64,000 nucleotides of DNA from Croceicoccus bisphenolivorans (GCF_001634625.1 NZ_LRSE01000005.1:124001-188000), one strand, 5' to 3'; counted from the first letter of the stretch, positions 1 to 9,640 are shown. Notes: generated by a model from the sequence alone, not told the origin. Numbers and translations are program-made.

Positions 1-411
1 GGGCCGGAAGTGAAACGCCGCATCATGATCGGCACTTACGTGCTGTCGGCAGGTTTTTACGACGCCTACTACAACCAGGCCCAGAAGGTCCGCGCGCTTA
101 TCGCCCGCGACTTTGAACAGGCTTGGTCGCAGTGCGATGTGATCCTCGCCCCCACGTGCCCCAGCGCGGCCTTCGCGCTTGGCGACAAGACGAGCGATCC
201 GCTGTCGATGTACCTCAACGACGTCTTCGCCGTGCCTGCCTCATTGGCCGGTCTTCCGGCGATGAGCGTGCCTGCGGGCCTCAACAGCGAGGGCCTGCCG
301 CTTGGCCTGCAGATCATCGGCAAGGCCTTTGACGAGCAGGGCGTGCTGAACGCCGGCCTCGCAATCGAACAGCGCGCCGGGTTTACGGCCAAGCCGGAGA
401 AATGGTGGTGA
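1..411 (+). CDS. gatA: Asp/Glu-tRNA amidotransferase subunit A, C-terminal part
   Basis: This is the last 136 codons of an amidase-signature protein, open at the left edge of the window. GatA releases ammonia from glutamine and passes it to GatB, which amidates mis-charged Glu-tRNA(Gln) or Asp-tRNA(Asn) in the cytoplasm. The visible part has the typical GatA tail: [13 protein letters not shown], then [13 protein letters not shown], a [15 protein letters not shown] stretch and the [15 protein letters not shown] motif. The catalytic Ser-Ser-Lys triad lies upstream and cannot be seen. gatB follows, separated by one small reading frame. The C-terminal motifs and the gatB neighbour make the call secure despite truncation. 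Confidence 0.95.
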   Translation, partial: GPEVKRRIMIGTYVLSAGFYDAYYNQAQKVRALIARDFEQAWSQCDVILAPTCPSAAFALGDKTSDPLSMYLNDVFAVPASLAGLPAMSVPAGLNSEGLPLGLQIIGKAFDEQGVLNAGLAIEQRAGFTAKPEKWW

Positions 412-653
412 GCATTAAATCTAGCGCCCCTTCCACCGCCTTCACGATGATGAAGCCAGTCCTATTTTTGGCGCGGATGCTGGCGAGGGAAGGGTCGTTC
501 CCTCCTTCATATCTCGGTGGTTTTGAGAGGCTCGTGAATGATGTTCTTGACGAGCTTAGTCAGGCTGAAATGACTGACAAAGAGCGTGATATGGTGAGGA
601 ACGAGGTAAAGGAAATCATCGCTTCTAGCCGTAGAGATGCAGGATTAGAATGA
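402..653 (+). CDS. small hypothetical protein between gatA and gatB
   Basis: An 83-residue protein I do not recognise. It has no signal peptide or clear membrane segment and looks mostly helical, with a charged C-terminal half ([18 protein letters not shown]). The first possible ATG overlaps the gatA stop by 10 bases and the stop overlaps the gatB start by 4 bases (ATGA), so translation may be coupled through the operon. GTG codons just after the ATG or the two ATGs near 447-450 are alternative starts. GC over 412-651 is about 50% by hand count, well below the neighbours, and rarer codons such as CTA, TTA and AGA appear. This suggests recent acquisition or weak codon selection. No function is proposed. 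Confidence 0.6.
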   Translation: MVVSIKSSAPSTAFTMMKPVLFLARMLAREGSFPPSYLGGFERLVNDVLDELSQAEMTDKERDMVRNEVKEIIASSRRDAGLE

Positions 654-2140
654 GCGAATATCGTATCCAGGGCGCGACGGGCGAATGGGAGGTCGTGATC
701 GGCCTCGAGGTTCACGCGCAGGTCACCTCGAAAGCCAAGCTGTTTTCGGGCGCTGCGACCGCTTTCGGTGCAGAGCCGAACACGCAGGTTTCGCTTGTCG
801 ACGCGGCGATGCCGGGCATGCTGCCCGTGCCCAACCGCGAGTGCATCCGTCAGGCCGTCCGCACCGGCATGGCCATCGATGCGCAGATCAACAAGTGGAG
901 CCGGTTCGACCGCAAGAACTACTTCTACGCCGATCTTCCGCAGGGATACCAGATCAGCCAGCTCTATCACCCGCTGGTGGGTGAGGGGTATCTGGACATT
1001 GCGCTGGACGACAAGGATCCGGAAAACACCAAGCGCATCGGTGTCGAACGCATCCACGTCGAGCAGGACGCGGGCAAGCTGATGCACGATCAGCACCCGA
1101 CGATGAGCTACGTCGATCTCAACCGTTCGGGCGTCGCGCTGATGGAAATCGTGTCGAAGCCCGACATGCGCTCGCCCGCAGAGGCGGGTGCTTACGTGCG
1201 CAAGCTGCGTTCGATCCTGCGCTATGTCGGCTCGTGCGACGGCAACATGGAGGAAGGCTCCATGCGCGCGGACGTGAACGTGTCGGTCCGCAAGCCGGGT
1301 GACGAGTTCGGCACGCGCACCGAGACGAAGAACGTGAACTCGGTCCGCTTCGTCATGCAGGTTATCGAGTACGAGGCGAACCGGCAGGTCGACGTGATCG
1401 AGAATGGCGGCAAGGTCGATCAGGAAACCCGCCTGTTCGACCCCGACACCGGCACGACACGCACGATGCGTTCGAAGGAAGACGCGCACGACTATCGCTA
1501 CTTCCCCGATCCGGACCTGCTGCCGCTGGAACTGGACGATGCCTTCATCGCCGAATGCCGCGACAGCCTGCCCGAACTGCCCGATGCCAAGCGGCACCGG
1601 TACGAGAACGAGCTGGGTCTCACCGCCTATAACGCCGGACAGCTTACCGCCGATGTCGATGTGTACCAGCGTTACGAGGCGATCCTCGACGCGACATCGG
1701 ACAAGACCGGCAAGAGCGAGAAGGATGTCGCCACGCAGGTTGCGAACTGGGTGCTTTCGGTCGCACCGGGCGTGAAGAACGCCACGGAAGGCGCGATCGA
1801 TGCGCATGACACGACCGCTGCCAATGCCGCAATCATCGCGCTGTCGGCTGCGGGCACCGTTTCGGGCGGTCAGGCGAAGGAGATCTACGAGATCGTCCTC
1901 AAGACGGGCCGCGAACCCGACGAGATTGCCGAGACCGAGGGCCTGAAGCAGAACAGCGACACCGGCGCGATCGAAGCGGTGGTGGACGAGGTTCTCGCGA
2001 ATAATGCCGACAAGGTCGAGGAATACCGCGGCGGCAAGGACAAGCTCTTCGGCTTCTTCGTCGGCCAGACGATGAAGGCCATGAAGGGGCAGGGTAATCC
2101 CGCCGTCGTAAACGAGATCCTGAAGGCGAAGCTGGGCTGA
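650..2140 (+). CDS. gatB: Asp/Glu-tRNA amidotransferase subunit B
   Basis: A 496-residue GatB, the kinase/transamidase subunit of the GatCAB complex that makes Gln-tRNA(Gln) and Asn-tRNA(Asn). The N-terminal signature [11 protein letters not shown] is near residue 15. The [17 protein letters not shown] block and the [11 protein letters not shown] metal/ATP-site motif follow in the usual order. The C-terminal GatB/YqeY helical domain runs from about 345 to the end ([16 protein letters not shown]). Length is normal for the family. The start overlaps the preceding small gene by 4 bases. A strong intrinsic terminator follows 30 bases after the stop. Confidence 0.97.
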   Translation: MSEYRIQGATGEWEVVIGLEVHAQVTSKAKLFSGAATAFGAEPNTQVSLVDAAMPGMLPVPNRECIRQAVRTGMAIDAQINKWSRFDRKNYFYADLPQGYQISQLYHPLVGEGYLDIALDDKDPENTKRIGVERIHVEQDAGKLMHDQHPTMSYVDLNRSGVALMEIVSKPDMRSPAEAGAYVRKLRSILRYVGSCDGNMEEGSMRADVNVSVRKPGDEFGTRTETKNVNSVRFVMQVIEYEANRQVDVIENGGKVDQETRLFDPDTGTTRTMRSKEDAHDYRYFPDPDLLPLELDDAFIAECRDSLPELPDAKRHRYENELGLTAYNAGQLTADVDVYQRYEAILDATSDKTGKSEKDVATQVANWVLSVAPGVKNATEGAIDAHDTTAANAAIIALSAAGTVSGGQAKEIYEIVLKTGREPDEIAETEGLKQNSDTGAIEAVVDEVLANNADKVEEYRGGKDKLFGFFVGQTMKAMKGQGNPAVVNEILKAKLG

Positions 2141-2165
2141 TCTGGCCGCTTCGCCGGAGGCCATG

Positions 2166-2205
2166 AAAAAGGGGCCGCAGGCATTGCACCTGCGGCCCTT
2201 TTTTT
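2166..2205. terminator. bidirectional intrinsic terminator after gatB
   Basis: A perfect 10-bp stem (GGGCCGCAGG at 2172-2181 with its complement at 2189-2198) closes a 7-base loop. T7 follows on the + strand and A5 precedes it, so it can also stop leftward transcription from the convergent gene. Confidence 0.92.
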
Positions 2206-2224
2206 CGCGTGCGGTCAGCGCGGG

Positions 2225-2527
2225 TCAGCCGGCGCGCTTGCCGGTCATCGCCATCGCGCCGAAGGGCGTGGTCATCGTGCCGGTGATCGCTTCGCCATCG
2301 ACTGTCGCCTTGCCGTCGATCGTCATCGGCATGGGCGCGGTCATCGTGACCTTGAAGGTGAGGTCGTTGCCGTCGATCAGCCCGTCTTCGATATCGATGG
2401 AGCCGAGAGGGCCGGTGAACGCGCCGGTAAAGGTCTTCCCGTCATCGGCGGGCACGACGCTGAACGTGCCATTCTGGTCGCCCATCGGGGTTTTCGTGGT
2501 GACTTCGTAGGTTCCGCCTACCGACAT
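2225..2527 (-). CDS. conserved hypothetical beta-rich protein
   Basis: A 100-residue protein starting MSVGGTYEV. This start is preferred over an upstream in-frame ATG because GGAGG lies 8 bases before it. The sequence is made of alternating short strands with many Gly, Thr and Asp residues (GTYEVTTKTPMGDQNG, then GKTFTGAFTGPLGS, then AITGTMTTPFG), suggesting a small beta-barrel or lipocalin-like fold. There is no signal peptide. I recall similar short proteins in sphingomonads but know of no established function. It converges on gatB across the shared terminator and diverges from clpB. Confidence 0.75.
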   Translation of the reverse strand: MSVGGTYEVTTKTPMGDQNGTFSVVPADDGKTFTGAFTGPLGSIDIEDGLIDGNDLTFKVTMTAPMPMTIDGKATVDGEAITGTMTTPFGAMAMTGKRAG

Positions 2528-2541
2528 TGCTGGTTCCTCCT

Positions 2542-2559
2542 GATCGTTTGCAGACGATC
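2542..2559. repeat. inverted repeat upstream of the 2225-2527 gene
   Basis: GATCGT-N6-ACGATC lies 15-32 bases upstream of the start codon on the minus strand. It could be a small operator or leader hairpin. Only the symmetry is seen. Confidence 0.35.
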
Positions 2560-2667
2560 TACCGCGCGGTTTGTCCTGCATCAATTGCATTGCGTCTGCA
2601 CGAACCTATGTTTCGTTGACGGGTGAGGCGACGCACGATCGCAACGTCGAAAATTCGTGCGCCAGTC

Positions 2668-2695
2668 CTTGTGTTGTAAAATTACAACACTATCT
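2668..2695 (+). promoter_or_regulatory. probable heat-shock (RpoH) promoter of clpB with an embedded palindrome
   Basis: CTTG (2668-2671) is followed after 17 bases by ACTATCT (2689-2695). This is close to the alphaproteobacterial RpoH pattern CTTG-N17-CYTATNT, with one mismatch. A transcript would start near 2702, about 22 bases before the clpB ATG. Between the two elements lies a perfect 20-bp palindrome, GTGTTGTAAAATTACAACAC (2671-2690), which could bind a repressor. The match and symmetry are seen; the sigma-factor assignment is inferred. Confidence 0.55.
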
Positions 2696-2723
2696 GAAGT
2701 CGGTACTCAGCGAAGGACCTTGC

Positions 2724-5303
2724 ATGAATCTGGAAAAGTTCACCGACCGCGCGAAAGGTTTCCTGCAGGCTGCGCAGACCGCGGCTATCCGCATGAACCA
2801 CCAGCGCATTTCGCCCGATCATATCCTGAAGGCCCTGTTGGAAGACGGCGAGGGCATGGCATCGGGCCTGATCCAGCGCGCCGGCGGCAACCCCGCACTT
2901 GCACAAACTGAAGTCGACAAGGCTCTGGCCAAAGTGCCTGCCGTTTCCGGCGGCGGTGCCCAGCAGACGCCGGGGCTCGACAACGATGCCGTGCGCGTGC
3001 TGGATCAGGCCGAACAGCTGGCCACCAAGTCGAACGACGCTTACGTCACGGTCGAACGCCTGCTGCTTGCCCTGACGCTGGCGACGACCACGTCTGCCGG
3101 ACAGGCATTGAAGGCCGCCAACCTCACGCCGCAGGCGCTGGAGGCTGCGATCACCGAATTGCGTGGCGGTCGCCGTGCCGATACGGCGAGCGCGGAGGAA
3201 AGCTACGACGCGATGCAGAAGTATGCGCGCGACCTGACCGCCGCCGCGCGCGAGGGCAAGCTGGACCCCGTGATCGGGCGCGACGAGGAGATCCGCCGCA
3301 CCGTGCAGATCCTTGCCCGCCGTACCAAGAACAACCCCGTCCTGATCGGCGAACCCGGCACCGGCAAGACCGCCATTGCCGAGGGGCTTGCCCTGCGCAT
3401 CGCCAACGGCGACGTGCCCGACAGCCTCAAGGACCGGCAGCTCATGGCGCTCGACATGGGCAGCCTGATCGCCGGTGCGAAGTATCGCGGCGAGTTCGAG
3501 GAACGGCTGAAGGCCGTGCTGGACGAGGTGAAGGGCGCCGAGGGGCATATCATCTTGTTCATCGACGAGATGCACACCCTGATCGGGGCGGGCGCGTCCG
3601 AAGGCAGCATGGATGCCGGCAACCTGCTGAAGCCCGCGCTGGCCCGCGGCGAACTGCACTGCATCGGGGCCACCACGCTGGACGAATACCAGAAGTACGT
3701 GGAGAAGGACGCGGCCCTGCAACGCCGCTTCCAGCCCGTCTTCGTGGACGAACCGACGGTGGAGGACACGATCTCGATCCTGCGCGGCCTGAAGGAAAAG
3801 TACGAGCTGCACCACGGCGTGCGCATCACCGACAGCGCGATCGTTGCCGCCGCCCAGCTTTCGAACCGCTACATCTCCAACCGCTTCCTGCCCGACAAGG
3901 CCATCGACCTGATGGACGAGGCGGCGAGCCGCATCCGCATGGAAGTGGAATCGAAGCCCGAGGAGATCGAGACGCTCGACCGGCGGATCATCCAGTTGAA
4001 GATCGAAGAACAGGCGCTTCAGAAAGAGACCGATCAGGCCTCTCAGGATCGCCTTGCGACCTTGCGCGACGAGCTGGCGAACCTGGAGCAGCAGTCCAGC
4101 GAACTGACCACCCGCTGGCAGAACGAGCGCGACAAGATCGCGGCCGAGGGCAAGATCAAGGAAGCGCTGGATGCCGCGCGCATCGAACTGGAACAGGCGC
4201 AGCGCAGTGGCGATCTCGCCAAGGCCGGCGAGCTTTCCTACGGCAAGATCCCCCAGCTGGAAAAGCAGCTTGAGGAAGCGCAGGGGCAGGCCGACAACGC
4301 TCTCTTGCGCGAGGAAGTGACCGAGGACGACATCGCCGGCGTCGTGTCGAAATGGACCGGCATCCCCGTCGACAAGATGATGGAGGGCGAGCGCGAGAAG
4401 CTCCTCAAGATGGAGGAGGTGATCGGCAAGCGTGTCATCGGGCAGGAACAGGCCGTGGTCGCCGTATCAAAGGCGGTGCGCCGTGCGCGGGCGGGGCTTC
4501 AGGACCCGAACCGTCCGCTGGGCAGCTTCCTGTTCCTCGGCCCCACGGGTGTCGGCAAGACCGAGCTGACCAAGGCGCTGGCCGAGTTCCTGTTCGACGA
4601 CGACAGCGCGATGGTGCGCATCGACATGAGCGAGTTCATGGAGAAGCACGCCGTCGCCCGACTGATCGGTGCGCCTCCGGGCTATGTCGGGTACGAGGAA
4701 GGCGGCGTGCTGACCGAGGCTGTGCGGCGCAGACCCTATCAGGTCGTGCTGTTCGACGAGGTGGAAAAGGCGCATCAGGACGTGTTCAACGTACTGCTGC
4801 AGGTGCTGGACGACGGCCGGTTGACCGACGGGCAGGGCCGCGTGGTCGATTTCTCGAACACGCTGATCATCCTCACCTCGAACCTTGGCAGCCAGTACCT
4901 TGCCAATCTGGACGAAGGGCAAAAGGTCGAGGATGTCGAGCCGCAGGTGATGGAAGTCGTGCGCGCCCATTTCCGCCCGGAATTCCTGAACCGTCTGGAC
5001 GAGATCATCCTGTTCCACCGCCTTGCGGCAGAGCACATGGCCCCGATCGTGGAAATACAGGTGGGCCGCGTTCAGAAGCTGCTGAAGGACCGCAAGATCG
5101 TGCTGGACCTGACAGACGGCGCGAAGAAGTGGCTGGGCCGTGTCGGTTACGATCCCGTCTATGGTGCAAGACCGCTGAAGCGTGCGGTGCAGCGCTACCT
5201 GCAGGACCCGCTGGCCGAAAAGCTGCTGGCCGGCGAGATCCCCGACGGCAGCACGGTGAAGATCGACGAGGGAGACGGCGCGCTGGAGATGCGGGTGGAG
5301 TAA
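2724..5303 (+). CDS. clpB: ATP-dependent disaggregase ClpB
   Basis: An 859-residue Hsp100 chaperone that threads aggregated proteins through a hexameric ring together with DnaK. The start [11 protein letters not shown] matches the family and has GAAGGA 7 bases upstream; an earlier in-frame ATG at 2571 is ignored. Order: N-terminal double Clp repeat (1-145), first AAA+ domain with Walker [10 protein letters not shown] (about 209) and Walker [11 protein letters not shown] (about 277), the coiled-coil M domain (about 400-530), and a second AAA+ domain with GPTGVGKTE (about 606). The C-terminal D2 small domain follows. The M domain separates ClpB from ClpA and ClpC. A heat-shock-type promoter lies immediately upstream. 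Confidence 0.98.
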   Translation: MNLEKFTDRAKGFLQAAQTAAIRMNHQRISPDHILKALLEDGEGMASGLIQRAGGNPALAQTEVDKALAKVPAVSGGGAQQTPGLDNDAVRVLDQAEQLATKSNDAYVTVERLLLALTLATTTSAGQALKAANLTPQALEAAITELRGGRRADTASAEESYDAMQKYARDLTAAAREGKLDPVIGRDEEIRRTVQILARRTKNNPVLIGEPGTGKTAIAEGLALRIANGDVPDSLKDRQLMALDMGSLIAGAKYRGEFEERLKAVLDEVKGAEGHIILFIDEMHTLIGAGASEGSMDAGNLLKPALARGELHCIGATTLDEYQKYVEKDAALQRRFQPVFVDEPTVEDTISILRGLKEKYELHHGVRITDSAIVAAAQLSNRYISNRFLPDKAIDLMDEAASRIRMEVESKPEEIETLDRRIIQLKIEEQALQKETDQASQDRLATLRDELANLEQQSSELTTRWQNERDKIAAEGKIKEALDAARIELEQAQRSGDLAKAGELSYGKIPQLEKQLEEAQGQADNALLREEVTEDDIAGVVSKWTGIPVDKMMEGEREKLLKMEEVIGKRVIGQEQAVVAVSKAVRRARAGLQDPNRPLGSFLFLGPTGVGKTELTKALAEFLFDDDSAMVRIDMSEFMEKHAVARLIGAPPGYVGYEEGGVLTEAVRRRPYQVVLFDEVEKAHQDVFNVLLQVLDDGRLTDGQGRVVDFSNTLIILTSNLGSQYLANLDEGQKVEDVEPQVMEVVRAHFRPEFLNRLDEIILFHRLAAEHMAPIVEIQVGRVQKLLKDRKIVLDLTDGAKKWLGRVGYDPVYGARPLKRAVQRYLQDPLAEKLLAGEIPDGSTVKIDEGDGALEMRVE

Positions 5304-5321
5304 CTATCCGGCCGACCCGCA

Positions 5322-5360
5322 AAAGAAGAGGCCCGGGAACCGAAGTTCCCGGGCCTCTGT
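5322..5360. terminator. bidirectional terminator between clpB and the TonB-dependent receptor
   Basis: A perfect 13-bp stem (GAGGCCCGGGAAC, 5328-5340, paired with 5345-5357) closes a CGAA tetraloop. It is flanked by an A-rich left side, which becomes a T-rich tail for the leftward gene, and by TGTGTTT on the right. Confidence 0.88.
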
Positions 5361-5379
5361 GTTTGCCCGTGGCAATCGA

Positions 5380-8300
5380 TCAGAAATCGACACCGAACTG
5401 AAAGCGGATCGAACGCGGCGTCTGGTAACCGAGCGGGTAGCCGTAGTCACCACGCGGACGGCCCGAATCCTGAGTGCCCAGTTCGCGAATATCGGTGACC
5501 GCCTGCGAGTTGAAAAGGTTGAACACGTCGATACGGAACGTCGCGTTGATGTCGTCGCTCGGGACCTTGAAGATGCCCGACAGGTTCACGAATGTCGTCC
5601 AGTCGCTTTCCAGCCTCGAACCACGCGGCGTGACCGACAGCGAAGTCGGGTCCACATAGTTATTAGAGAAGCCGGAATAGTTCGGATCGGTGATCACGTT
5701 TCCGCTCTCATCGAGGTTACAGTAGAAGCCTGCCGCACCATAGGCCCCAGCATAGGGGTCGACCTGTCGCGGAACGCGACCGATACAGCCAAATTTACGC
5801 GGCGAACGCACCTGCGCCTGAAGACCCAGCGTGAACCATTCCGTTGGCGCATAGGAGCCGTAGAACTTGAACTGGTGACGTGAGTGACCCGGCAGGTAGC
5901 CATAGGCCCCGTTGGTCAGACCCGGCTGGTCGAACGCGGTGGTCAGGCCGGAGTCGGTCTGGCCGTTATCCGAGCGGATGCCGCCTTCGATATTACCCTT
6001 GAGCACCGAGTAGGTGTAGTTCGCACCTGCGCCCCACTTGCCGTCGAACGAACGATCGAACGTAGCAGTGATCGCCTTGTAGGTGCGCTTCGCCTTCGGA
6101 TAGCCCAGATCTTCGGCGCTGAAGTCGACTGTGCGCAGGCCGTCCTCGCCATCGATCGGGTCGCTCAGCGTGATGGTCGCGCCCGCACCCGGGTTTACCA
6201 GCACATACTGATGGAAACCGGTCCAGACCGAATCGCAGCCTTCGATGTTTTCGGCTTCGCAATAGGCATTGACGGCAGCATCGACCGCGATGTCTTCGAG
6301 CGATTCATTCAGCTTGCGATAGATGCCGAACAGGCCGACCCGGATGCGGTTGCTGAGCGAGTGCTCAAGACCCAGCACGAACTCATCGGTCGATTGGGGC
6401 TTAAGGTTCTTGGCAACGGTTGCTTCGGTTGGCGTTGCTACACCGTCAGAGATCAACTCGCAGTTTTCAACGCCGGAGTCGGGGCAAGCCTGCGCGTTTT
6501 CGAAGCCGAGAAGCGGATCGCCGTAAATCGGCGTGCCGTCCGGATTGACACCGGCCACGGCGAAGTAACGCGTGTAGTCGAGTTCTGCACCGGCAAGGCG
6601 GATGTTGGTGTTCGCCGCGATCGGCAGGTAGTACCGGCTGAACGAACCGTAGACCTTGGTGCGACCGTCGCCGAACGGGTCGGCGGTGAACGCAAGGCGT
6701 GGTGCCCATGCGTCGCCCGATTCGTAGTAGGTTTCGCCGTTGACGTTATCGTTGGAGAAACGGTCGTTACGAATGCCCAGGTTCAGCGTCAGACGATCGT
6801 TGAGAAGCGACCAACTATCCTGAATGTAGAACGCTTCGTTATCGGACTTGAACGTTCCACCATTCTCGAACGTACGAGCCGACACGTAGGTCAGATCGGG
6901 AATGGAGGTGTATGTGTCACCTGAGCCCGAGTTGAAGTATTCGTAGGCAACACCTCCGGTGTAGCTGGTGAGCGAGAATGTCGTCAGCTTTTCCCGGTCA
7001 TAGCCAAACTTGAAGTGGTGCTTACCCACGAAGTCGACGTACACGTCGGCGTCCGCGCGATAGAATTCACGTGTGTCATTGTTGGTTTCGATGATGTTGA
7101 CGGGATTACCAGACAGAGTCGGCGTGAAATCGCCGCTGCTGTCCAGAATGAAGGCATAATCCGGCTGTGTTGACGACACGTTGTCGCGGCGCTTGTTCTT
7201 TCCGTATGCGGCCGAAAGCGTCAGCCAGTCGGTGAACTGGCCCGTGTAACGACCGACGTAGTTCTCACCACCCGATTCGTAGATTGAAGTCGATGTGTAG
7301 GGCCCATAGTAAGCTGCATCATCAAGACGGCTGTCGTAAGCACCGCCGTCTGCATCGACGACGTCGTATGCCTTGTCCTTCCGACTTTGACTGGAATTGA
7401 AATAGGTCAGTTCGAAGCGGTGACCGTCGAACGGCAGGAAATCAATCTTGCCGCCATAATAGGGCTTGTTGAACGTGCGGCGCAGCGCGTTCGAGCCGGT
7501 AGCGTAGGGAGCCACCGTGGTCGGCACCAGAACCGGCTGTCCGGTCACCGGATCGATGTCCGCCGGGATCGTGTTGCCTTCGTCATCCATGCTTTCAGGC
7601 TGAAGCACAGTGTTCGGGTTGCTGGTGGTCAGGATGTCGTCATTGCGGTTGTAGTTAACCGAATAGAACGCATAGGCGAAAAGGCGATCCTTGATGATCG
7701 GGCCCGACAGGTAGAAAGTCGATTCGATTTCTTCGTTATAGTCTGCGGCGTTGTAATCGATCAGCGTATTCGGAGCCTGTTCGTAGCCCCATGACGGCGC
7801 GTACGAAATGAGGGCGCCGCCGTGCAGCTCGTTCGAACCCGACTTGGAAATCGCGTTGACGAAGCCGCCGGTGAAGCGGCCGAATTCTGCCGGAACGCCG
7901 CCGTTCTTCACTTCGACGGTGTCGTAGAATGAGAACGGCACTTCGACCGAGCCGAGACCCTGGCGGAAGTCGGTGATGTTCAGGCCGTTGAAGAAATAGG
8001 TATTTTCGGAAACCGAACCGCCGGCAAGGGCGGGAAGGTTGCCAAATGCGGTATCGCCAGAGGTCGTGCCGGGAGCCAGCAGAACGACCGATGTAAGATC
8101 GCGCGCAATCGGAACACGGTCGCTGAGTTCCTGAACGTCAACGACGGCACCGACGGTCGTGCGGTCGAAGTCCGAAACGCGGATGCGTGCTCCTGTGACG
8201 ATAATTTCGTTGCCCGAAGCAGTTGCTCCGCTCGCGGGGACCAGCTGGAACGAGTTGCCGCCGGTGTCCTGATTGAGCGTGATGCCCTTTTCGATGTACG

Positions 8301-8613
8301 TACCGTAGGACGGGGCAGTCACTGTGAAGGTGTACGCGCCCTGGGGCAGGGCAGGAATACGGTACGAACCCGAGGAGTCGGTCGTCGAAGTGCGTGAGAA
8401 GCCCTGCGAGTCGGAAGTGATGGTGACGGTCGCACCGGCGATCGGCGCGCCAGCGTCATCGATCACGCGACCAGTGGCGGTGACGTTGGTGTAATCTTGC
8501 GCAGAGGCGACAGTCGGCAGGGCGACTGCCGTCGCGCCAATGCCGACCAGAGCGAGCGCATTGAGGGCCGAGCCCGCCTGCAGCGCACGCTTGCGAATGG
8601 TGGTGATTTTCAT
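5380..8613 (-). CDS. Oar-type TonB-dependent outer-membrane receptor
   Basis: A 1077-residue outer-membrane protein. An N-terminal signal peptide ends near ASAQD (about residue 39). A carboxypeptidase-regulatory-like beta-sandwich follows (GRVIDDAGAPIAGATVTI, with DSSGSYRIPALPQGAYTFTV). Then come a plug domain (about 140-260) and a long 22-strand type beta-barrel ending in aromatic Phe (FQFGVDF). This architecture is that of Oar/OmpA-related TonB-dependent receptors, common in sphingomonads for large substrates such as glycans or peptides. The substrate cannot be read from the sequence. The gene is monocistronic, ends at a strong terminator and diverges from a MarR regulator. A leader hairpin lies between promoter and start. 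Confidence 0.9.
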   Translation of the reverse strand: MKITTIRKRALQAGSALNALALVGIGATAVALPTVASAQDYTNVTATGRVIDDAGAPIAGATVTITSDSQGFSRTSTTDSSGSYRIPALPQGAYTFTVTAPSYGTYIEKGITLNQDTGGNSFQLVPASGATASGNEIIVTGARIRVSDFDRTTVGAVVDVQELSDRVPIARDLTSVVLLAPGTTSGDTAFGNLPALAGGSVSENTYFFNGLNITDFRQGLGSVEVPFSFYDTVEVKNGGVPAEFGRFTGGFVNAISKSGSNELHGGALISYAPSWGYEQAPNTLIDYNAADYNEEIESTFYLSGPIIKDRLFAYAFYSVNYNRNDDILTTSNPNTVLQPESMDDEGNTIPADIDPVTGQPVLVPTTVAPYATGSNALRRTFNKPYYGGKIDFLPFDGHRFELTYFNSSQSRKDKAYDVVDADGGAYDSRLDDAAYYGPYTSTSIYESGGENYVGRYTGQFTDWLTLSAAYGKNKRRDNVSSTQPDYAFILDSSGDFTPTLSGNPVNIIETNNDTREFYRADADVYVDFVGKHHFKFGYDREKLTTFSLTSYTGGVAYEYFNSGSGDTYTSIPDLTYVSARTFENGGTFKSDNEAFYIQDSWSLLNDRLTLNLGIRNDRFSNDNVNGETYYESGDAWAPRLAFTADPFGDGRTKVYGSFSRYYLPIAANTNIRLAGAELDYTRYFAVAGVNPDGTPIYGDPLLGFENAQACPDSGVENCELISDGVATPTEATVAKNLKPQSTDEFVLGLEHSLSNRIRVGLFGIYRKLNESLEDIAVDAAVNAYCEAENIEGCDSVWTGFHQYVLVNPGAGATITLSDPIDGEDGLRTVDFSAEDLGYPKAKRTYKAITATFDRSFDGKWGAGANYTYSVLKGNIEGGIRSDNGQTDSGLTTAFDQPGLTNGAYGYLPGHSRHQFKFYGSYAPTEWFTLGLQAQVRSPRKFGCIGRVPRQVDPYAGAYGAAGFYCNLDESGNVITDPNYSGFSNNYVDPTSLSVTPRGSRLESDWTTFVNLSGIFKVPSDDINATFRIDVFNLFNSQAVTDIRELGTQDSGRPRGDYGYPLGYQTPRSIRFQFGVDF

Positions 8614-8639
8614 GTGATGCAGTCCCTTTGCATTTTATG

Positions 8640-8667
8640 ATCCCGGCCGTTTCCCAATGGCCGGGAT
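8640..8667 (-). promoter_or_regulatory. 5'-leader hairpin of the TonB-dependent receptor
   Basis: ATCCCGGCC (8640-8648) pairs perfectly with GGCCGGGAT (8659-8667) around a 10-base loop. It lies 27-54 bases upstream of the receptor start, just ahead of the AAAGGGA ribosome-binding site. It may stabilise the transcript or control translation. Structure seen, role inferred. Confidence 0.45.
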
Positions 8668-8748
8668 ATCTCCCCGCATGTGCATTTTCAGCGCTTCGGG
8701 AATTGAAGAGGCATCCAACATCGCCCCCCACATTGCAAAACCAGATAG

Positions 8749-8760
8749 TCTCAATTGAGA
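8749..8760. promoter_or_regulatory. 12-bp palindrome, candidate operator
   Basis: TCTCAATTGAGA is a perfect palindrome 136 bases upstream of the receptor start, in the region shared with the divergent marR gene. It is a plausible dimeric-regulator site; no binding partner is shown. Confidence 0.4.
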
Positions 8761-9086
8761 ATATTTCAGGCAAACTGTTGCGTAATGAACACAGGCTGTT
8801 TCGATGGGCCGATCGGAGACGGGCGTTGGGGGAAGTTGCCAAGCGCGACCTTTTCGAAAGTTCCCGTTGTTCCACCCATTTTCCCGAAAAAACCGTCTGT
8901 TGCACATGCGAACGGTTGTTGCTTCGGTTGCCAGTGTAACCGTCTCGGTTGCGAACGTTACGAGTGGCGCAGCGCAATGCCGCGGAGATAGACTCTCTCG
9001 TAACTAAATGTGTCTTTTTCACAACACGACATTCGGGATGTTACTATTTCTTTGCGTTTGGGGAACATTTGCGTATCACGTGCCTC

Positions 9087-9539
9087 ATGACCAAGGTTCA
9101 GCCCCGTCTTGCCGAATTCATGCCGTACCGCCTGTCGGTCGCATCCAATGCGGTCAGCAACCGGATCGCGGCTGACTACAAGGCCCGGTTCGGCGTCAAC
9201 GTGCCGGAATGGCGCGTGATGGCGGTGCTTGGCGATGTCGGCGCGCTGACTCAGCGCCAGCTGGTGGGTGCCACTTTCATGGACAAGGTTGCCGTGAACC
9301 GTGCCTGCAAGGTTCTGGCCGATCGTGGACTCGTGGCGCGCAGTCCGAATGACAGCGACGGGCGTTCGCACTTGCTGGAGCTGACCGATTCGGGTCGCGA
9401 GATGCATGGCCAGATCATGCCACTGGCGCTGAGGCTGGAAGCGCAGCTTCTCGAATGCCTGACTGCGGCGGAGCAGCGGTCCCTGCGCAAGATCCTCGAC
9501 AAGCTGTTCGCGCAAGTTCGCGATTCAGACCGGGACTGA
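9087..9539 (+). CDS. MarR-family transcriptional regulator
   Basis: A 150-residue MarR-type winged-helix protein. The middle holds the canonical fold: EWRVMAVLGDVGALTQRQLV (helices leading into the recognition helix), FMDKVAVNRACKVLADRGLVAR (recognition helix), then SPNDSDGRSHLLELTDSGREM (the wing, with the DxRxxxLxLT pattern). MarR proteins dimerise and usually repress a neighbouring gene until a ligand binds. The divergent TonB receptor is the obvious candidate target. The start MTKVQPRL is chosen because homologues begin about 30 residues before the helix-turn-helix; an upstream in-frame ATG at 8949 would add an unlikely extension. Confidence 0.88.
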   Translation: MTKVQPRLAEFMPYRLSVASNAVSNRIAADYKARFGVNVPEWRVMAVLGDVGALTQRQLVGATFMDKVAVNRACKVLADRGLVARSPNDSDGRSHLLELTDSGREMHGQIMPLALRLEAQLLECLTAAEQRSLRKILDKLFAQVRDSDRD

Positions 9540-9579
9540 ACGGGCGCCGGATATTCCGGCGCTGCATTTCCGAAATCGA

Positions 9580-9616
9580 AAAGGGCGGGGGAACCGATTG
9601 GGTTCTCCCGCCCTTT
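9580..9616. terminator. bidirectional terminator between marR and tadC
   Basis: A 16-bp stem (9580-9595 with 9601-9616, one G-T wobble) closes a 5-base loop. The AAAGGGCGGG / CCCGCCCTTT arms give A and T tails on both strands, fitting two convergent genes. Confidence 0.88.
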
Positions 9617-9640
9617 CGTTTGGCCGTTTCCCTCTCGCGG

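Larger units (their letters stand above)
8614..9086. other. long divergent regulatory region between the TonB receptor and marR
   Basis: This 473-base stretch holds no convincing gene; overlapping open frames are shadows. It contains a leader hairpin (8640-8667), a perfect 12-bp palindrome TCTCAATTGAGA (8749-8760), and three direct CGGTTG repeats beginning at 8913, 8925 and 8946. The length and the MarR neighbour suggest regulated divergent promoters, but no -35/-10 pair is clear enough to call. Confidence 0.5.

Noticed and set aside
560-2164. 534-codon open frame on the minus strand over gatB
   Set aside because: A shadow of gatB in high-GC DNA; composition is random-like and gatB is unmistakable.
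2682-3815. 377-codon minus-strand frame over clpB
   Set aside because: Shadow of clpB; no family resemblance, and it would also cover the clpB promoter.
8456-9022. 188-codon minus-strand frame spanning the start of the TonB receptor and its upstream region
   Set aside because: Overlaps the signal-peptide end of the receptor in another frame and has no recognisable domain.
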